From: Novosphingobium pokkalii
GTDB lineage: Bacteria > Pseudomonadota > Alphaproteobacteria > Sphingomonadales > Sphingomonadaceae
Direction of reading: 5' to 3'
DNA length: 64,000 bases
Assembly (NCBI RefSeq): GCF_014652855.1
Contig: NZ_BMZP01000016.1
Coordinates: 46,424-110,423 of the forward strand
Position 1 is the stretch's first letter; each line of letters begins with the position of its first letter. The notes below the pieces were generated by a model. That model ran no database searches, was not told the origin of the DNA, and saw only the letters and a list, made by a program, of their open reading frames with translations. This document shows positions 49,836 through 58,450 of the stretch, piece by piece. A program made the translations under genes and the position numbers.

Positions 49836-51179
49836 ATGACCGAAGCTTTTGCCGAATGGATCCGCGAAAAACGCATCAGCGAGGTGGAATGCCTCGTCCC
49901 CGATATCAACGGCGTGGTGCGCGGCAAGGTCTGGCCGGCCGACAAGTTCATCGCCTCGGTCGGCAACATGAGCCTGCGCCTGCCCTCCTCGGTGTTTTCC
50001 GTCACCATCACCGGGGACTATGCCGATACCGACGAGGAGGATTTCCTCTACCGCGATCCCGACGTGACGCTGCTGCCCGATATCCACTCGATCTGCGTCG
50101 CGCCGGGCTTTCGCACGCCGACCGCCTTTGTCGTCGCCGATGCACTGCACCGAGACGGCTCGGCCTTTGAAGTGGCGCCGCGCCACGTGCTCAAGCGCAT
50201 GCTCGCGCGCTATGCCGAAATGGGCTGGCAGATGCTCGTCGCGCCCGAGCTGGAATTCTACCTGACCGAGGTCAATTCCGATCCCGACCTGCCGATCCAG
50301 CCGCCGCGCGGGCGCTCGGGCCGCGCGGAAAGCTCGCCCCAGCCCTATGGCCTTGAATCGGTGACCGAATACGAAGACATCATCGAGGAAATCTACGACA
50401 ATTCCGAAGTCGCCTCGCTGCAACTCGATACGATGATCCACGAAGGCGGCACGGCCCAGCTCGAAATCAACTTCAACCACGGCGATCCCGTGGCGCTGTG
50501 CGACCAGGTGGTGATCTTCAAGCGCATCGTGCGCCAGGTGGCGCTCAAGCATGGCGTCTATGCCACGTTCATGGCCAAGCCGATGGAAAGCCAGCCGGGC
50601 AGCGCCATGCACCTGCACATCTCGGCCGTGGATGGAGAGGGGAACAACCTGTTCGGAACGCAGGCCGGGCTGACCCAGGAATTCCGCTGGTTCGTCGGCG
50701 GCATGCAGCGCTACCTGCCGCAGGTGGTTCCGCTATTTGCGCCCAACGTCAATTCCTTCCGCCGCATCCGCCCGGCCCACAGCGCGCCGATCAACGTGCA
50801 ATGGGGGCTGGACAACCGCAGTTGCGGCTTGCGCATTCCGGTCAGTTCGCCGCGCAACACCCGCATCGAAAACCGCCTGCCCGGCGCGGATGCCAACCCC
50901 TATATCGCCATCGCCGCAACGCTGGCCTGCGGCTATATCGGCCTGACGCAAAAGATCGAGCCGCTGCCGCTGATCACCCGCAACGCCTATGACGAGGAAC
51001 GCACCCTGCCGCGCAATCTCGACGCCGCGCTCAAGCAGATGATCGAGTGCCAGCCGGTGATCGACCTTCTGGGCGAGCAGTTCATCAAGGCTTTCTACGA
51101 GATCAAGCTCAACGAACTGGCCGCCTATGACGAAGTGATCTCGTCGTGGGAACGCGATCACCTCTTGCTCAAGGCCTGA
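49836..51179 (+). CDS. Glutamine synthetase-family ligase, gamma-glutamylputrescine synthetase-like (PuuA type)
   Basis: The 447-residue protein has the GS beta-grasp N-terminal domain (RISEVECLVPDINGVVRGKV) and the catalytic domain: APELEFYLTEVNSDPDLPIQ, QLEIN, HGVYATFMAKPM, GSAMHLHIS, SFRRIRPAHSAPINVQWGLD, NRSCGLRIPVSSPRNTRIEN and RLPGADANPY. It is shorter in the N-terminal region than housekeeping GlnA and lacks the adenylylation-site Tyr loop. Such enzymes ligate glutamate to polyamines. It starts 26 bases after the oxidase stop, so the two are surely cotranscribed. The polyamine identity (putrescine or similar) is inferred from the neighbours. Confidence 0.87.
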   Translation: MTEAFAEWIREKRISEVECLVPDINGVVRGKVWPADKFIASVGNMSLRLPSSVFSVTITGDYADTDEEDFLYRDPDVTLLPDIHSICVAPGFRTPTAFVVADALHRDGSAFEVAPRHVLKRMLARYAEMGWQMLVAPELEFYLTEVNSDPDLPIQPPRGRSGRAESSPQPYGLESVTEYEDIIEEIYDNSEVASLQLDTMIHEGGTAQLEINFNHGDPVALCDQVVIFKRIVRQVALKHGVYATFMAKPMESQPGSAMHLHISAVDGEGNNLFGTQAGLTQEFRWFVGGMQRYLPQVVPLFAPNVNSFRRIRPAHSAPINVQWGLDNRSCGLRIPVSSPRNTRIENRLPGADANPYIAIAATLACGYIGLTQKIEPLPLITRNAYDEERTLPRNLDAALKQMIECQPVIDLLGEQFIKAFYEIKLNELAAYDEVISSWERDHLLLKA

Positions 51180-51232
51180 TCTGCCCGCAAAGCCGCTGCC
51201 GGGTTTCCCCTGCCTTCAGGAATTGAACGAAG

Positions 51233-52300
51233 ATGGTCCATTCCCGCCGCATGTTCCTGCGCCAGGCCGGCCTTGCCGGCATCGGCCTGTCCTTTACCGG
51301 AGCGCTGGGAGCCTGTTCGCGTGGCAAGCCGGCCCGCGCGGTCAACCTCTACACCTGGGACACCTATATCGGGAAGAACACCGTCGCCGATTTCACCAAG
51401 GCGGCGGGCGCGGGCGTGAACATCAGCCTGTTTGCCAACAATGACGAGCTGTTTGCCAAGCTGCGCAGCGGCAACCAGGGCTATGACGTGATCGTGCCTT
51501 CCAACGATTTCGTCGAACGCATGCATGCCGCCGGGCTGCTGACCGAGCTGGACCACAGCAAGATTCCCAATCTCAAGAACATCGCGCCGCAGTTCCTCAA
51601 CCCGCCGTTCGATCCCGGCCGCCGCGTCTCGGTGCCCTATACCTGGATCGTCACCGGCATTGGCTATCGCAAGTCCAAGGTGCAGGGCGTGCCCGATAGC
51701 TGGAAATGGGTGCTCGATTCCGATCGCTACAAGGGGCGCATCGCCCTGCTGGCCGAAGCGAGCGAGCTGTTCGAGATCGGCGCGAAGTATCTGGGCCACC
51801 CGGCCAATACCAACGATCCAGCGGTGATCGCGCAAGTCAAGGCCATGCTCCTTAAGCAAAAGCCCAATATTGCCGCGTTCCACGACGACAACGGCCAGGA
51901 CCTGCTGCTCGCCGGAGACGTCGACCTGGTGATCGAATACAACGGCGATATCGCCCAGGTGATGCGCGATGATCCCGATCTCGATTTCGTGATCCCGCGC
52001 GAAGGCGGCATCCTGGCCAGCGACGGCCTGTGCATTCCGCGCGGCGCGCCCAACCCCGATCTGGCCTATGCCTTCATCGATTTCGTGCTGGGCGCGCAGG
52101 CCGGGGCGGACATTGCCCGCACCATCCGCTATCCCACCCCCAACCAGGCCGCGCTGGCGCTGATGCCTGCCGACTATCGCGACAGCAAGGTGATCTTCCC
52201 GCCGGCAGAGGCGCTCTCCCGCTGCGAATATTCGCGCTATCGCGGGCCGGAGATGAACAGCCGCTATGAGCAGGCGATGACCCAGGTTCGCGCCGGATAA
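51233..52300 (+). CDS. Periplasmic polyamine-binding protein (PotD/PotF-like), Tat/lipoprotein signal
   Basis: The 355-residue protein starts SRRMFLRQAGLAGIGLSFTG, a twin-arginine leader with a lipobox-like LGACS (~Cys24). It continues RAVNLYTWDTYIGKNTVADF, the hallmark of PotD/PotF spermidine/putrescine receptors, YDVIVPSNDFVERMHAAGLL, LLAGDVDLVIEYNGDIAQVM and DGLCIPRGAPNPDLAYAFID. It should capture a polyamine for an ABC transporter. No permease or ATPase genes follow, so the transporter must be encoded elsewhere or the protein may have a signalling role. It lies 54 bases after the ligase gene. Confidence 0.88.
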   Translation: MVHSRRMFLRQAGLAGIGLSFTGALGACSRGKPARAVNLYTWDTYIGKNTVADFTKAAGAGVNISLFANNDELFAKLRSGNQGYDVIVPSNDFVERMHAAGLLTELDHSKIPNLKNIAPQFLNPPFDPGRRVSVPYTWIVTGIGYRKSKVQGVPDSWKWVLDSDRYKGRIALLAEASELFEIGAKYLGHPANTNDPAVIAQVKAMLLKQKPNIAAFHDDNGQDLLLAGDVDLVIEYNGDIAQVMRDDPDLDFVIPREGGILASDGLCIPRGAPNPDLAYAFIDFVLGAQAGADIARTIRYPTPNQAALALMPADYRDSKVIFPPAEALSRCEYSRYRGPEMNSRYEQAMTQVRAG

Positions 52301-52467
52301 GCGGCGATGCGCGCCACTTTGATGCAAAGTTTTCCCCCAGCAGGCCAATTCCGGCGTTGCATTCCCGGCCGCTTGCCGCCACTCAGCGTGGGTTAAGCCG
52401 GGGGGCTGCACGCCCGCAGACGCCCGCAAAACGCATTCTGCATGCCTGACAGGAAGTTCAGATCGCC

Positions 52468-53874
52468 ATGAAGTCCATCTACCGGCTGCCCCATTTCCGG
52501 ATGCGCCCTCTGGTCGGCCGGGCCGCACTGGCGCTGGGCCTTGCCGCCACGGCCGCCTTGCCGGTGGCCGGCAGTGTCGCCCAGGCGCAAGCAGGCAATA
52601 CGCAGGCCGAAGGCGCTGCCGCCGATGCCTCGGGCCAGCTCAACATTCCGGCCAACGTGCAGATCTTCGGCAAGAGCGACCCCAACGTGCGCCGCGCCAC
52701 CGCGATCGTGAACGGCGAGATCCTGACGGGCACCGACATCGACCAGCGCCTGGCGCTGATCGTCAATGCCAATGGCGGCAAGGTTTCGGCCGAGGAACAG
52801 GAACGCCTGCGCCTTCAGGTGCTGCGCAACCTGATCGACGAAACGTTGCAGATCCAGGAAGCCAAGTCGGCCGGGGTGGATGTGGACGATGACGAGGTCA
52901 ACCAGACCTATGAGCGTGTCGCCCAGCAGAATTTTGGCCAGAACCCGGCGGCGCTGGACAAGTACCTCGTCTCGATCGGCTCCTCGCCCGCCTCGCTCAA
53001 GCGCCAGATTCGCGGCGAACTGTCGTGGCAGCGCCTGCTGCGCCGCAACGTGCAGCCGTTCATCAATGTCTCCGACGGCGAAGTGAAGGAGATGATGGAG
53101 CGCCTCAAGGCCGCCAAGGGCACCGAGGAATACCGCATCGGCGAAATCTACCTCTCGGCCAATGACCAGAACCGCAGCCAGGTGATGGCCAACGCCAACC
53201 AGATCGTCGAACAGCTCAAGAAGGGCGGCAGCTTCGTCGCCTATGCCCGCCAGTATTCCGAAGCTTCCACCGCAGCGGTGGGCGGCGACCTGGGCTGGAT
53301 TCGCCTGGCCCAGTTGCCGCAGGATCTCGCCAACGTGGCAAACTCGATGCAGCCGGGCCAGTTGGCCGGGCCGATCGAGATTCCCGGCGGCTATTCGATC
53401 CTCTACCTCATCGACAAGCGCCAGGTGCTGACCGCCGATCCGCGCGACGCGGTGCTCAGCCTCAAGCAGATCTCGCTCACGTTCCCCAAGGGCACCACGG
53501 AAAAGGACGCAGCCGCCAAGGCCGCCGTCTTCGCCTCGACCGTCAAGACCATCCACGGCTGCGGCGAGGCCGATGCCGCCGCCGCCAAGCTGGGCGCCTC
53601 GGTCGTCACCAACGATCAGGTCAAGGCACGCGACCTGCCGGCGGCCTTGCAGGATTCGATGCTCAAGCTGTCGATCGGCGAAGTCACCCCGCCGTTCGGC
53701 TCGATCGAGGACGGCGTGCGCGTGCTGATGCTGTGCGGCCGCGACGATCCCAAGGTTTCGGATGGCCCGAGCTTCGAGGAAATGCAGTCGCAGATGGAAG
53801 ACGACCGCGTCAACAAGCGCGCGCAGACCTACCTGCGCGACCTGCGCCGCGACGCGGTGATCGAGTATAATTGA
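52468..53874 (+). CDS. surA: Periplasmic peptidyl-prolyl isomerase/chaperone SurA
   Basis: SurA escorts outer-membrane proteins to the BAM complex. The 468-residue protein has a signal peptide (RAALALGLAATAALPVAGSV, cleavage after AQA at ~42). The SurA N-terminal chaperone domain follows (IVNGEILTGTDIDQRLALIV, EEQERLRLQVLRNLIDETLQ, IQPFINVSDGEVK-like region). The first parvulin domain is at ~220-315 (YRIGEIYLSA, FVAYARQYSEASTAAVGGDL, GWIRLAQLP), and a second, shorter region is less clearly parvulin. The C-terminal helix RVNKRAQTYLRDLRRDAVIE matches SurA. It heads the conserved surA-pdxA-rsmA set, but a palindromic repeat of about 90 bases separates it from pdxA. Confidence 0.93.
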   Translation: MKSIYRLPHFRMRPLVGRAALALGLAATAALPVAGSVAQAQAGNTQAEGAAADASGQLNIPANVQIFGKSDPNVRRATAIVNGEILTGTDIDQRLALIVNANGGKVSAEEQERLRLQVLRNLIDETLQIQEAKSAGVDVDDDEVNQTYERVAQQNFGQNPAALDKYLVSIGSSPASLKRQIRGELSWQRLLRRNVQPFINVSDGEVKEMMERLKAAKGTEEYRIGEIYLSANDQNRSQVMANANQIVEQLKKGGSFVAYARQYSEASTAAVGGDLGWIRLAQLPQDLANVANSMQPGQLAGPIEIPGGYSILYLIDKRQVLTADPRDAVLSLKQISLTFPKGTTEKDAAAKAAVFASTVKTIHGCGEADAAAAKLGASVVTNDQVKARDLPAALQDSMLKLSIGEVTPPFGSIEDGVRVLMLCGRDDPKVSDGPSFEEMQSQMEDDRVNKRAQTYLRDLRRDAVIEYN

Positions 53875-53882
53875 GGTGCTTG

Positions 53883-53973
53883 CCGCCACCACCCCCAACC
53901 CCCTCCTCTAAAGAGGAGGGGGCTATCGTACTCCCCCTCCTCTTCAGAGGAGGGGGTTGGGGGGTGGTGGCGG
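53883..53973. repeat. Composite palindrome of two inverted 'CCCCCAACCCCCTCCTCT' repeats between surA and pdxA
   Basis: The left arm runs CCGCCACCACCCCCAACCCC then CTCCTCT (53883-53909). The right arm is its complement with one extra C (53946-53973). Between them are two small hairpins (CCTCCTCTAAAGAGGAGG and CCTCCTCTTCAGAGGAGG). The copy at 1505 and the one at 63929 are single units. In mRNA the ~27-base arms would form a very stable structure just after the surA stop. Confidence 0.85.
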
Positions 53974-54055
53974 CCCGGACCCAACGCCCGAACCATATCC
54001 AAACCCGCACCAACACCCACTACCCCAGCCCAGCAAAGCCCGATAACCCAGCGCC

Positions 54056-55060
54056 ATGAATCCCATTGCCATCTCCCAGGGTGACCCCGCCGGCATCGGC
54101 CCCGAACTGATCGCGGCCTCGTGGATCTTGCGCGGCATGGCGCGGCTTGAGCCGTTCGTGGCCGTGGGCAGCCGCCGCGTGCTGGACGAAGCGGCGCGCC
54201 ATCGCGGGCTGGACGTGCCGGTGCGCCCCGTGGGCAGCCTGGCCGAAGCGGTAGCGACGTTCGATTCCGCCCTGCCGGTGCTCGACCTGGGCGATGCGGA
54301 CTATACCCCCGGCCAGCCGACCGAGCAGGGCGCCCTGCTCGCGCTCGATGCGCTCGACGCAGCCACGCAGCTTACCGTGGCGGGGGAAACCTCGGCCCTG
54401 GTGACCGCACCGGTTTCCAAAAGCCGCTTGGCCAGCGTGGGCTTCAACCATCCCGGACAGACCGAATTCGTCGGCCAGGCCAGTGGCGTGGCGCCCGAAG
54501 ACGCGGTGATGATGCTGGCCGGCCCCTCGCTCAAGGTCGTGCCGATGACCGTGCACGTACCGCTCCATGCCGTGCCGGGGCTGATCACGCCCGAACTGAT
54601 CACCCGGCGCAGCGCGATCACGGCGCGGGCCCTGGTGCGCGATTTCGGCATTGCCGATCCGCGCTTGGCGGTGGCCGGGCTCAACCCCCACGCCGGCGAG
54701 GACGGCCGCATGGGGCACGAGGACCAGAGCTACATCGCGCCGGCCGTCGCCGCGCTCCAGGCCGCCGGCATTGCCGCGCGCGGCCCGCTGCCGGCCGATA
54801 CGATGTTCCACGCCCAGGCGCGCAGCACCTATGACGTGGCGATCTGCATGTATCACGATCAGGCGCTGATCCCGTTGAAAGCGCTCGATTTCGATGATGG
54901 CGTCAATGTCACGCTGGGCCTGCCGATCATCCGCACCTCGCCCGATCACGGCACCGCCTTCGGCATTGCCGGCAGCCGCCAGGCGCGCCCCGGCGCGATG
55001 ATCGCCGCCATTCGCCTGGCCGGCGAATGCGCAGCCCGCCGCGCCAGCACCACGGCATGA
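54056..55060 (+). CDS. pdxA: 4-hydroxythreonine-4-phosphate dehydrogenase
   Basis: PdxA works in pyridoxal 5'-phosphate synthesis, oxidising 4-phosphohydroxy-threonine. The 334 residues start MNPIAISQGDPAGIGPELIA (the metal/substrate GDPAGIGPE motif) and contain SALVTAPVSKSRLASVGFNH (catalytic Lys/His region), PGQTEFVGQASG, LKVVPMTVHVPLHAVPGLIT, GLNPHAGEDGRMGHEDQ (metal-binding His), MFHAQARSTYDVAICMYHDQ and IRTSPDHGTAFGIAG. It overlaps rsmA by the ATGA, so the two are translationally coupled. GATAAC lies eight bases before the ATG with no ribosome-binding site. Another leaderless start is possible. Confidence 0.96.
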   Translation: MNPIAISQGDPAGIGPELIAASWILRGMARLEPFVAVGSRRVLDEAARHRGLDVPVRPVGSLAEAVATFDSALPVLDLGDADYTPGQPTEQGALLALDALDAATQLTVAGETSALVTAPVSKSRLASVGFNHPGQTEFVGQASGVAPEDAVMMLAGPSLKVVPMTVHVPLHAVPGLITPELITRRSAITARALVRDFGIADPRLAVAGLNPHAGEDGRMGHEDQSYIAPAVAALQAAGIAARGPLPADTMFHAQARSTYDVAICMYHDQALIPLKALDFDDGVNVTLGLPIIRTSPDHGTAFGIAGSRQARPGAMIAAIRLAGECAARRASTTA

Positions 55061-55896
55061 GCGCGCCCGACTTTCCCGGGCCAGAGCTTCCCCCGCTGCG
55101 CGATGTCGTCAATCGCCACGGGCTGCTCGCGTCCAAGGCGCTGGGCCAGAACTTCCTGTTCGACGAGCAGTTGCTGGCGCGCATCGCCGCCATTCCCGGC
55201 AAGCTCAAGGGCGCCAACGTGCTCGAGGTTGGCCCCGGCCCCGGTGGCCTGACCCGCGCCCTGCTGCGCGCTGGTGCCAATGTCACCGCGATCGAGATGG
55301 ACAAGCGCTGCCTGCCCGCGCTGGCCGAACTGGCCGAAGCCTTTCCCGGCCAGTTGCGCGTGATCGAGGGCGACGCCACCAAGGTCGATCCTGCCACCCT
55401 GTTCGACGGGGCATGGCACGTGGTAGCCAACCTGCCCTACAACGTCGGCACCATGCTGTTTACCGGCTGGCTTTCGGGCCAGGCCTGGCCGCCAGCCTGG
55501 CTGTCGCTGACGCTGATGTTCCAACTCGAAGTGGCCGAGCGCATCGTGTCGGGCGCGGGCAGCGATGCCTATGGCCGGCTGGCGATCCTGTCGCAATGGC
55601 GCGCCACCCCGCGCATTGCCATGAAAGTGCACCGCAGCGCTTTCACCCCGCCGCCCAAGGTGATGTCCGCCATCGTCCACGTCACCCCCGCCGCCATGCC
55701 CGAGGGCGTTTCCGCGCGGATGCTGGAGCGGGTGACCGAGGCGGCCTTTGGCCAGCGCCGCAAGATGCTGCGCCAGTCGCTGAAAGGTCTGCCCGGCGCA
55801 CTCGACGCGCTCGATGGACTGGGCATCGACCCGGCGCGGCGCGCCGAAACCCTGACGGTCGAAGATTTCGTGGCGATCGCCAAGGCGCTTTCGTAA
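55057..55896 (+). CDS. rsmA: 16S rRNA (adenine1518/1519-N6)-dimethyltransferase RsmA (KsgA)
   Basis: RsmA dimethylates two adenines near the 3' end of 16S rRNA. The 279-residue protein has the family landmarks HGLLASKALGQNFLFDEQLL, NVLEVGPGPGGLTRALLRAG (SAM-binding), NVTAIEMDKRCLPAL, HVVANLPYNVGTMLFT (NLPYN, catalytic) and MFQLEVAERIVSGAGS. The C-terminal FTPPPKVMSAIVHVTP and RRKMLRQSLKGL are also present. It starts on the ATGA overlap with pdxA. The surA-pdxA-rsmA order is conserved in many Proteobacteria. Confidence 0.96.
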   Translation: MSAPDFPGPELPPLRDVVNRHGLLASKALGQNFLFDEQLLARIAAIPGKLKGANVLEVGPGPGGLTRALLRAGANVTAIEMDKRCLPALAELAEAFPGQLRVIEGDATKVDPATLFDGAWHVVANLPYNVGTMLFTGWLSGQAWPPAWLSLTLMFQLEVAERIVSGAGSDAYGRLAILSQWRATPRIAMKVHRSAFTPPPKVMSAIVHVTPAAMPEGVSARMLERVTEAAFGQRRKMLRQSLKGLPGALDALDGLGIDPARRAETLTVEDFVAIAKALS

Positions 55897-55926
55897 AACG
55901 GAACGCCGCCGTTCAATTTATCGCAT

Positions 55927-57447
55927 TCAATTCTTGTGCTTGCGGAACAGCACCCGGTCTTCCGGGCCGAAGCCGCGCCGCCAGATCACCAGGCCATAGA
56001 CGCCCAGGATCGCCGGGATGCCCAGGCCAAGTTCGGCCCATTCCGGCAGGAAGCGCGCCAGCACGCCCACGCCCACGGCCGGACCTGCGGCCCAGACCAG
56101 TGCCCAGCGCCAACTGCTGATCTTCTGCCCAAGGATGCTGCCGAGCAGGCGCGCCTTGAGCAGTGACGCGAGGCCGAGCGAGATCACCAGCGCGAGCGCG
56201 GCGCCCATCGCCTCCACCATGCCGCCCAAGCCCAGTTCGCGCGCGGCGACGATGAAGGCCACCGTCAACACGCCTTGCAGGCCGATCGTGCCCAGGCTGA
56301 TCCACCAGTTGCGCAGGCGCGCGACGTAGATCAGCGCCGCTTCGCTGACCACGGCGGGCGAGGCGACCACTTCGGCAGCGAGCAGCAGCGCCAGCGAACC
56401 GGTGCCGGCCACGAAGTTCGGCCCGAACAGGCCCATCACGCCCTTGCCCGGCAGGCCCAGCGCCAGCGCGATGCCGGCCTGCGCCGCCGTGATCCAGAAG
56501 CCGACCTGGCAGACCTGGCGGGCAATCGCCCCCAGGTTGTTCTCGCGCAGGTTGCGGGTGATCACCGGGCCTAGGATCGGCTCGAAGCTGGTCTTGAGCT
56601 TTTGCGGCAGCGTGGCGACCTGCTGCGCGACGTAATAGATGCCGACCGCTTCGGCGGGGGCGAAAGTGCCGAGGATGAACAGGTCGAGCTTGCGCGTGCC
56701 CCATTCCACCGCATCGGCACCGGCCAGCGGCAGGTTGCGATTGGCGAGGCGCAGCAGCGCGCCGGGGCGCGGATCCCACTGGCGCGGCAGGCCATAGCTT
56801 TTCAGCAGAGGCACGAAAGCCGTGACCATCGCCGCCAGCATCGCAGCGGCATAGGCCAGGATCAGCCCGCTGTCGCGCAGCGGCGCCCACCATTGCCCGG
56901 CGAGCCACAGCCCCCCGGCGGCGAGCGACTGGGTCCACGGCTCCACCACCGCGCGGGCGCGCACGGTGGCGCCCACGTCAAAGCGATAGGCGAGCGCAGC
57001 CAGGGCCACGTCGCCCAGCGCGCGCGGCAGGATGGCCAGCGGCAGCAGCCGTTCGGTGGAGGTGTAATCCCCACTGGGGAACATCGCGATCGGCACCAGC
57101 CACAGGAGCACCGCGCAGAGCACCGAGACGAGCGCGGACAGCAGCAGGGCATCGGCCACCACGCTGGCGCCGGGGCGGTCTTCCTTGGCCAGTTGCTGGG
57201 CCAGGCCGCGCTTCTGCCCCAGCGTGGCCAGTTGCGCGGCGAGTTCGACCACCAGCGTGGCCGAGGCATAGCGGCCCAATGTGGCCGCGCCATAGAGGCG
57301 CCCGGCGATGAACAGGAACGGCACGCTGGCGGCCAGGCGCAGCACGAAACCGAAGAAATTGGTGCGCCCGCCCTTGGCCAGCGCGGCGATATCGGCCTGT
57401 TCGGCCTTCGCCTCGGAAGCCTGCGCGGAAGGAGTGGAGTCAGCCAA
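55927..57447 (-). CDS. Oligosaccharide/lipid flippase (MATE/MurJ-like membrane transporter)
   Basis: The 506-residue membrane protein has 12-14 hydrophobic helices. It shows the polysaccharide-biosynthesis flippase pattern: FGFVLRLAASVPFLFIAGRL, YGAATLGRYASATLVVELAA, GQKRGLAQQLAKEDRPGAS and LFILGTFAPAEAVGIYYVAQ, and it ends RKHKN. Such proteins move lipid-linked sugars across the inner membrane. The start is a TTG at 57447 overlapping gpsA by eight bases; no ATG lies before the first helix. No glycosyltransferase genes are near, so the lipid-sugar is unknown. It is the last gene of the tsaD-gpsA-flippase run, so it may be translated by coupling to gpsA. Confidence 0.83.
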   Translation of the reverse strand: MADSTPSAQASEAKAEQADIAALAKGGRTNFFGFVLRLAASVPFLFIAGRLYGAATLGRYASATLVVELAAQLATLGQKRGLAQQLAKEDRPGASVVADALLLSALVSVLCAVLLWLVPIAMFPSGDYTSTERLLPLAILPRALGDVALAALAYRFDVGATVRARAVVEPWTQSLAAGGLWLAGQWWAPLRDSGLILAYAAAMLAAMVTAFVPLLKSYGLPRQWDPRPGALLRLANRNLPLAGADAVEWGTRKLDLFILGTFAPAEAVGIYYVAQQVATLPQKLKTSFEPILGPVITRNLRENNLGAIARQVCQVGFWITAAQAGIALALGLPGKGVMGLFGPNFVAGTGSLALLLAAEVVASPAVVSEAALIYVARLRNWWISLGTIGLQGVLTVAFIVAARELGLGGMVEAMGAALALVISLGLASLLKARLLGSILGQKISSWRWALVWAAGPAVGVGVLARFLPEWAELGLGIPAILGVYGLVIWRRGFGPEDRVLFRKHKN

Positions 57448-58450
57448 GCGGACGTTCCGCGCGCAAGGGGCGGGCCAGCAGGCTGGCGACGACATCGCGC
57501 GCCGGAGCCTGGCCTTGAACCAGCGTGACGACCGCATCGACGAGCGGCATGGCAATTCCCTTCTGGCGGGCAAGATCGGCCAGCACGGGCGCGGTATACG
57601 CCCCTTCGGCCACGGTGGCACGGCCGGCCAGCGCCGCCGACGCGGTCTGGCCTTCGCCCAGCGCCTTGCCCAGCGAAAAATTCCGGCTGGAGGACGAGGA
57701 ACAGGTGAGCACGAGATCGCCCAGGCCGGACAGGCCGGCCAGGGTTTCGGCCTGCGCGCCCATGGCCAGGCCAAAGCGCTGCATTTCAGCAAAGCCCCGG
57801 CTGATCAGCGCGGCGCGCGCGTTCTGGCCCAGGCCCAGCCCTTCGACCACACCGCAGGCGATGGCCAATACGTTCTTCACCGCGCCGCCGATTTCCGCGC
57901 CAATCACGTCGGCCGAGTAATAGGGCCGGAACGTCGGCCGCGCGATGGTTGGCGCAAGGCGCTGCCACTGCGCGTCCCCGCCCGAGCAGGCCAGCGTCAC
58001 GGCGGTGGGCAAGCCGGCGGCCACCTCGTGCGCGAACGTGGGGCCAGAGAGCACGGCCACTTGCGCGGCGGGCGCGGCGGCGCGGGCCACTTCGGCCATC
58101 AGCCGCCCGGTGCCCGCCTCGATGCCCTTGGCGCAGAGCACCAGATCGCCGGCATAGTGCGGCAGGCCCGAGAGCACGCTGCCCAAAAACTGCGCAGGGG
58201 TGACCCACAGCAGCACCGGCAGCGCGGCCATCGCGGCCAGATCGCTGGTGGCGGTGATCGTCTCGGCCAGCGTCGCGCCGGGCAGATAAGTGGGATTGCG
58301 GCGCGTGGCATTGATCGTGGCGGCGAGGTCCGGCTCGCGCGCCCACAGCGCCACCGCGCGGCCGTCGCTCGCCAGCATCTGCGCCAGCGCGGTGCCCCAG
58401 GCCCCAGCGCCGATCACGCCGATCGCCAACCCGTTCAGGGCCGCGCTCAT
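57440..58450 (-). CDS. gpsA: Glycerol-3-phosphate dehydrogenase [NAD(P)+]
   Basis: GpsA makes sn-glycerol 3-phosphate for phospholipid synthesis. The 336 residues contain AIGVIGAGAWGTALAQMLAS (NAD(P)-binding), LPVLLWVTPAQFLGSVL, LVLCAKGIEAGTGRLMAEV (catalytic Lys), VLSGPTFAHEVAAGLPTAVT, GAEIGGAVKNVLAIACGVVE and GLSGLGDLVLTCSSSSSRNF, the standard set. Its ATG overlaps the tsaD stop and its stop overlaps the start of the flippase, so the three genes form a tightly packed operon on the minus strand. Confidence 0.97.
   Translation of the reverse strand: MSAALNGLAIGVIGAGAWGTALAQMLASDGRAVALWAREPDLAATINATRRNPTYLPGATLAETITATSDLAAMAALPVLLWVTPAQFLGSVLSGLPHYAGDLVLCAKGIEAGTGRLMAEVARAAAPAAQVAVLSGPTFAHEVAAGLPTAVTLACSGGDAQWQRLAPTIARPTFRPYYSADVIGAEIGGAVKNVLAIACGVVEGLGLGQNARAALISRGFAEMQRFGLAMGAQAETLAGLSGLGDLVLTCSSSSSRNFSLGKALGEGQTASAALAGRATVAEGAYTAPVLADLARQKGIAMPLVDAVVTLVQGQAPARDVVASLLARPLRAERPLG

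Noticed and set aside
55413..56120. Plus-strand Arg-rich frame overlapping rsmA
   Set aside because: Out-of-frame shadow of rsmA that runs into the gene on the opposite strand.
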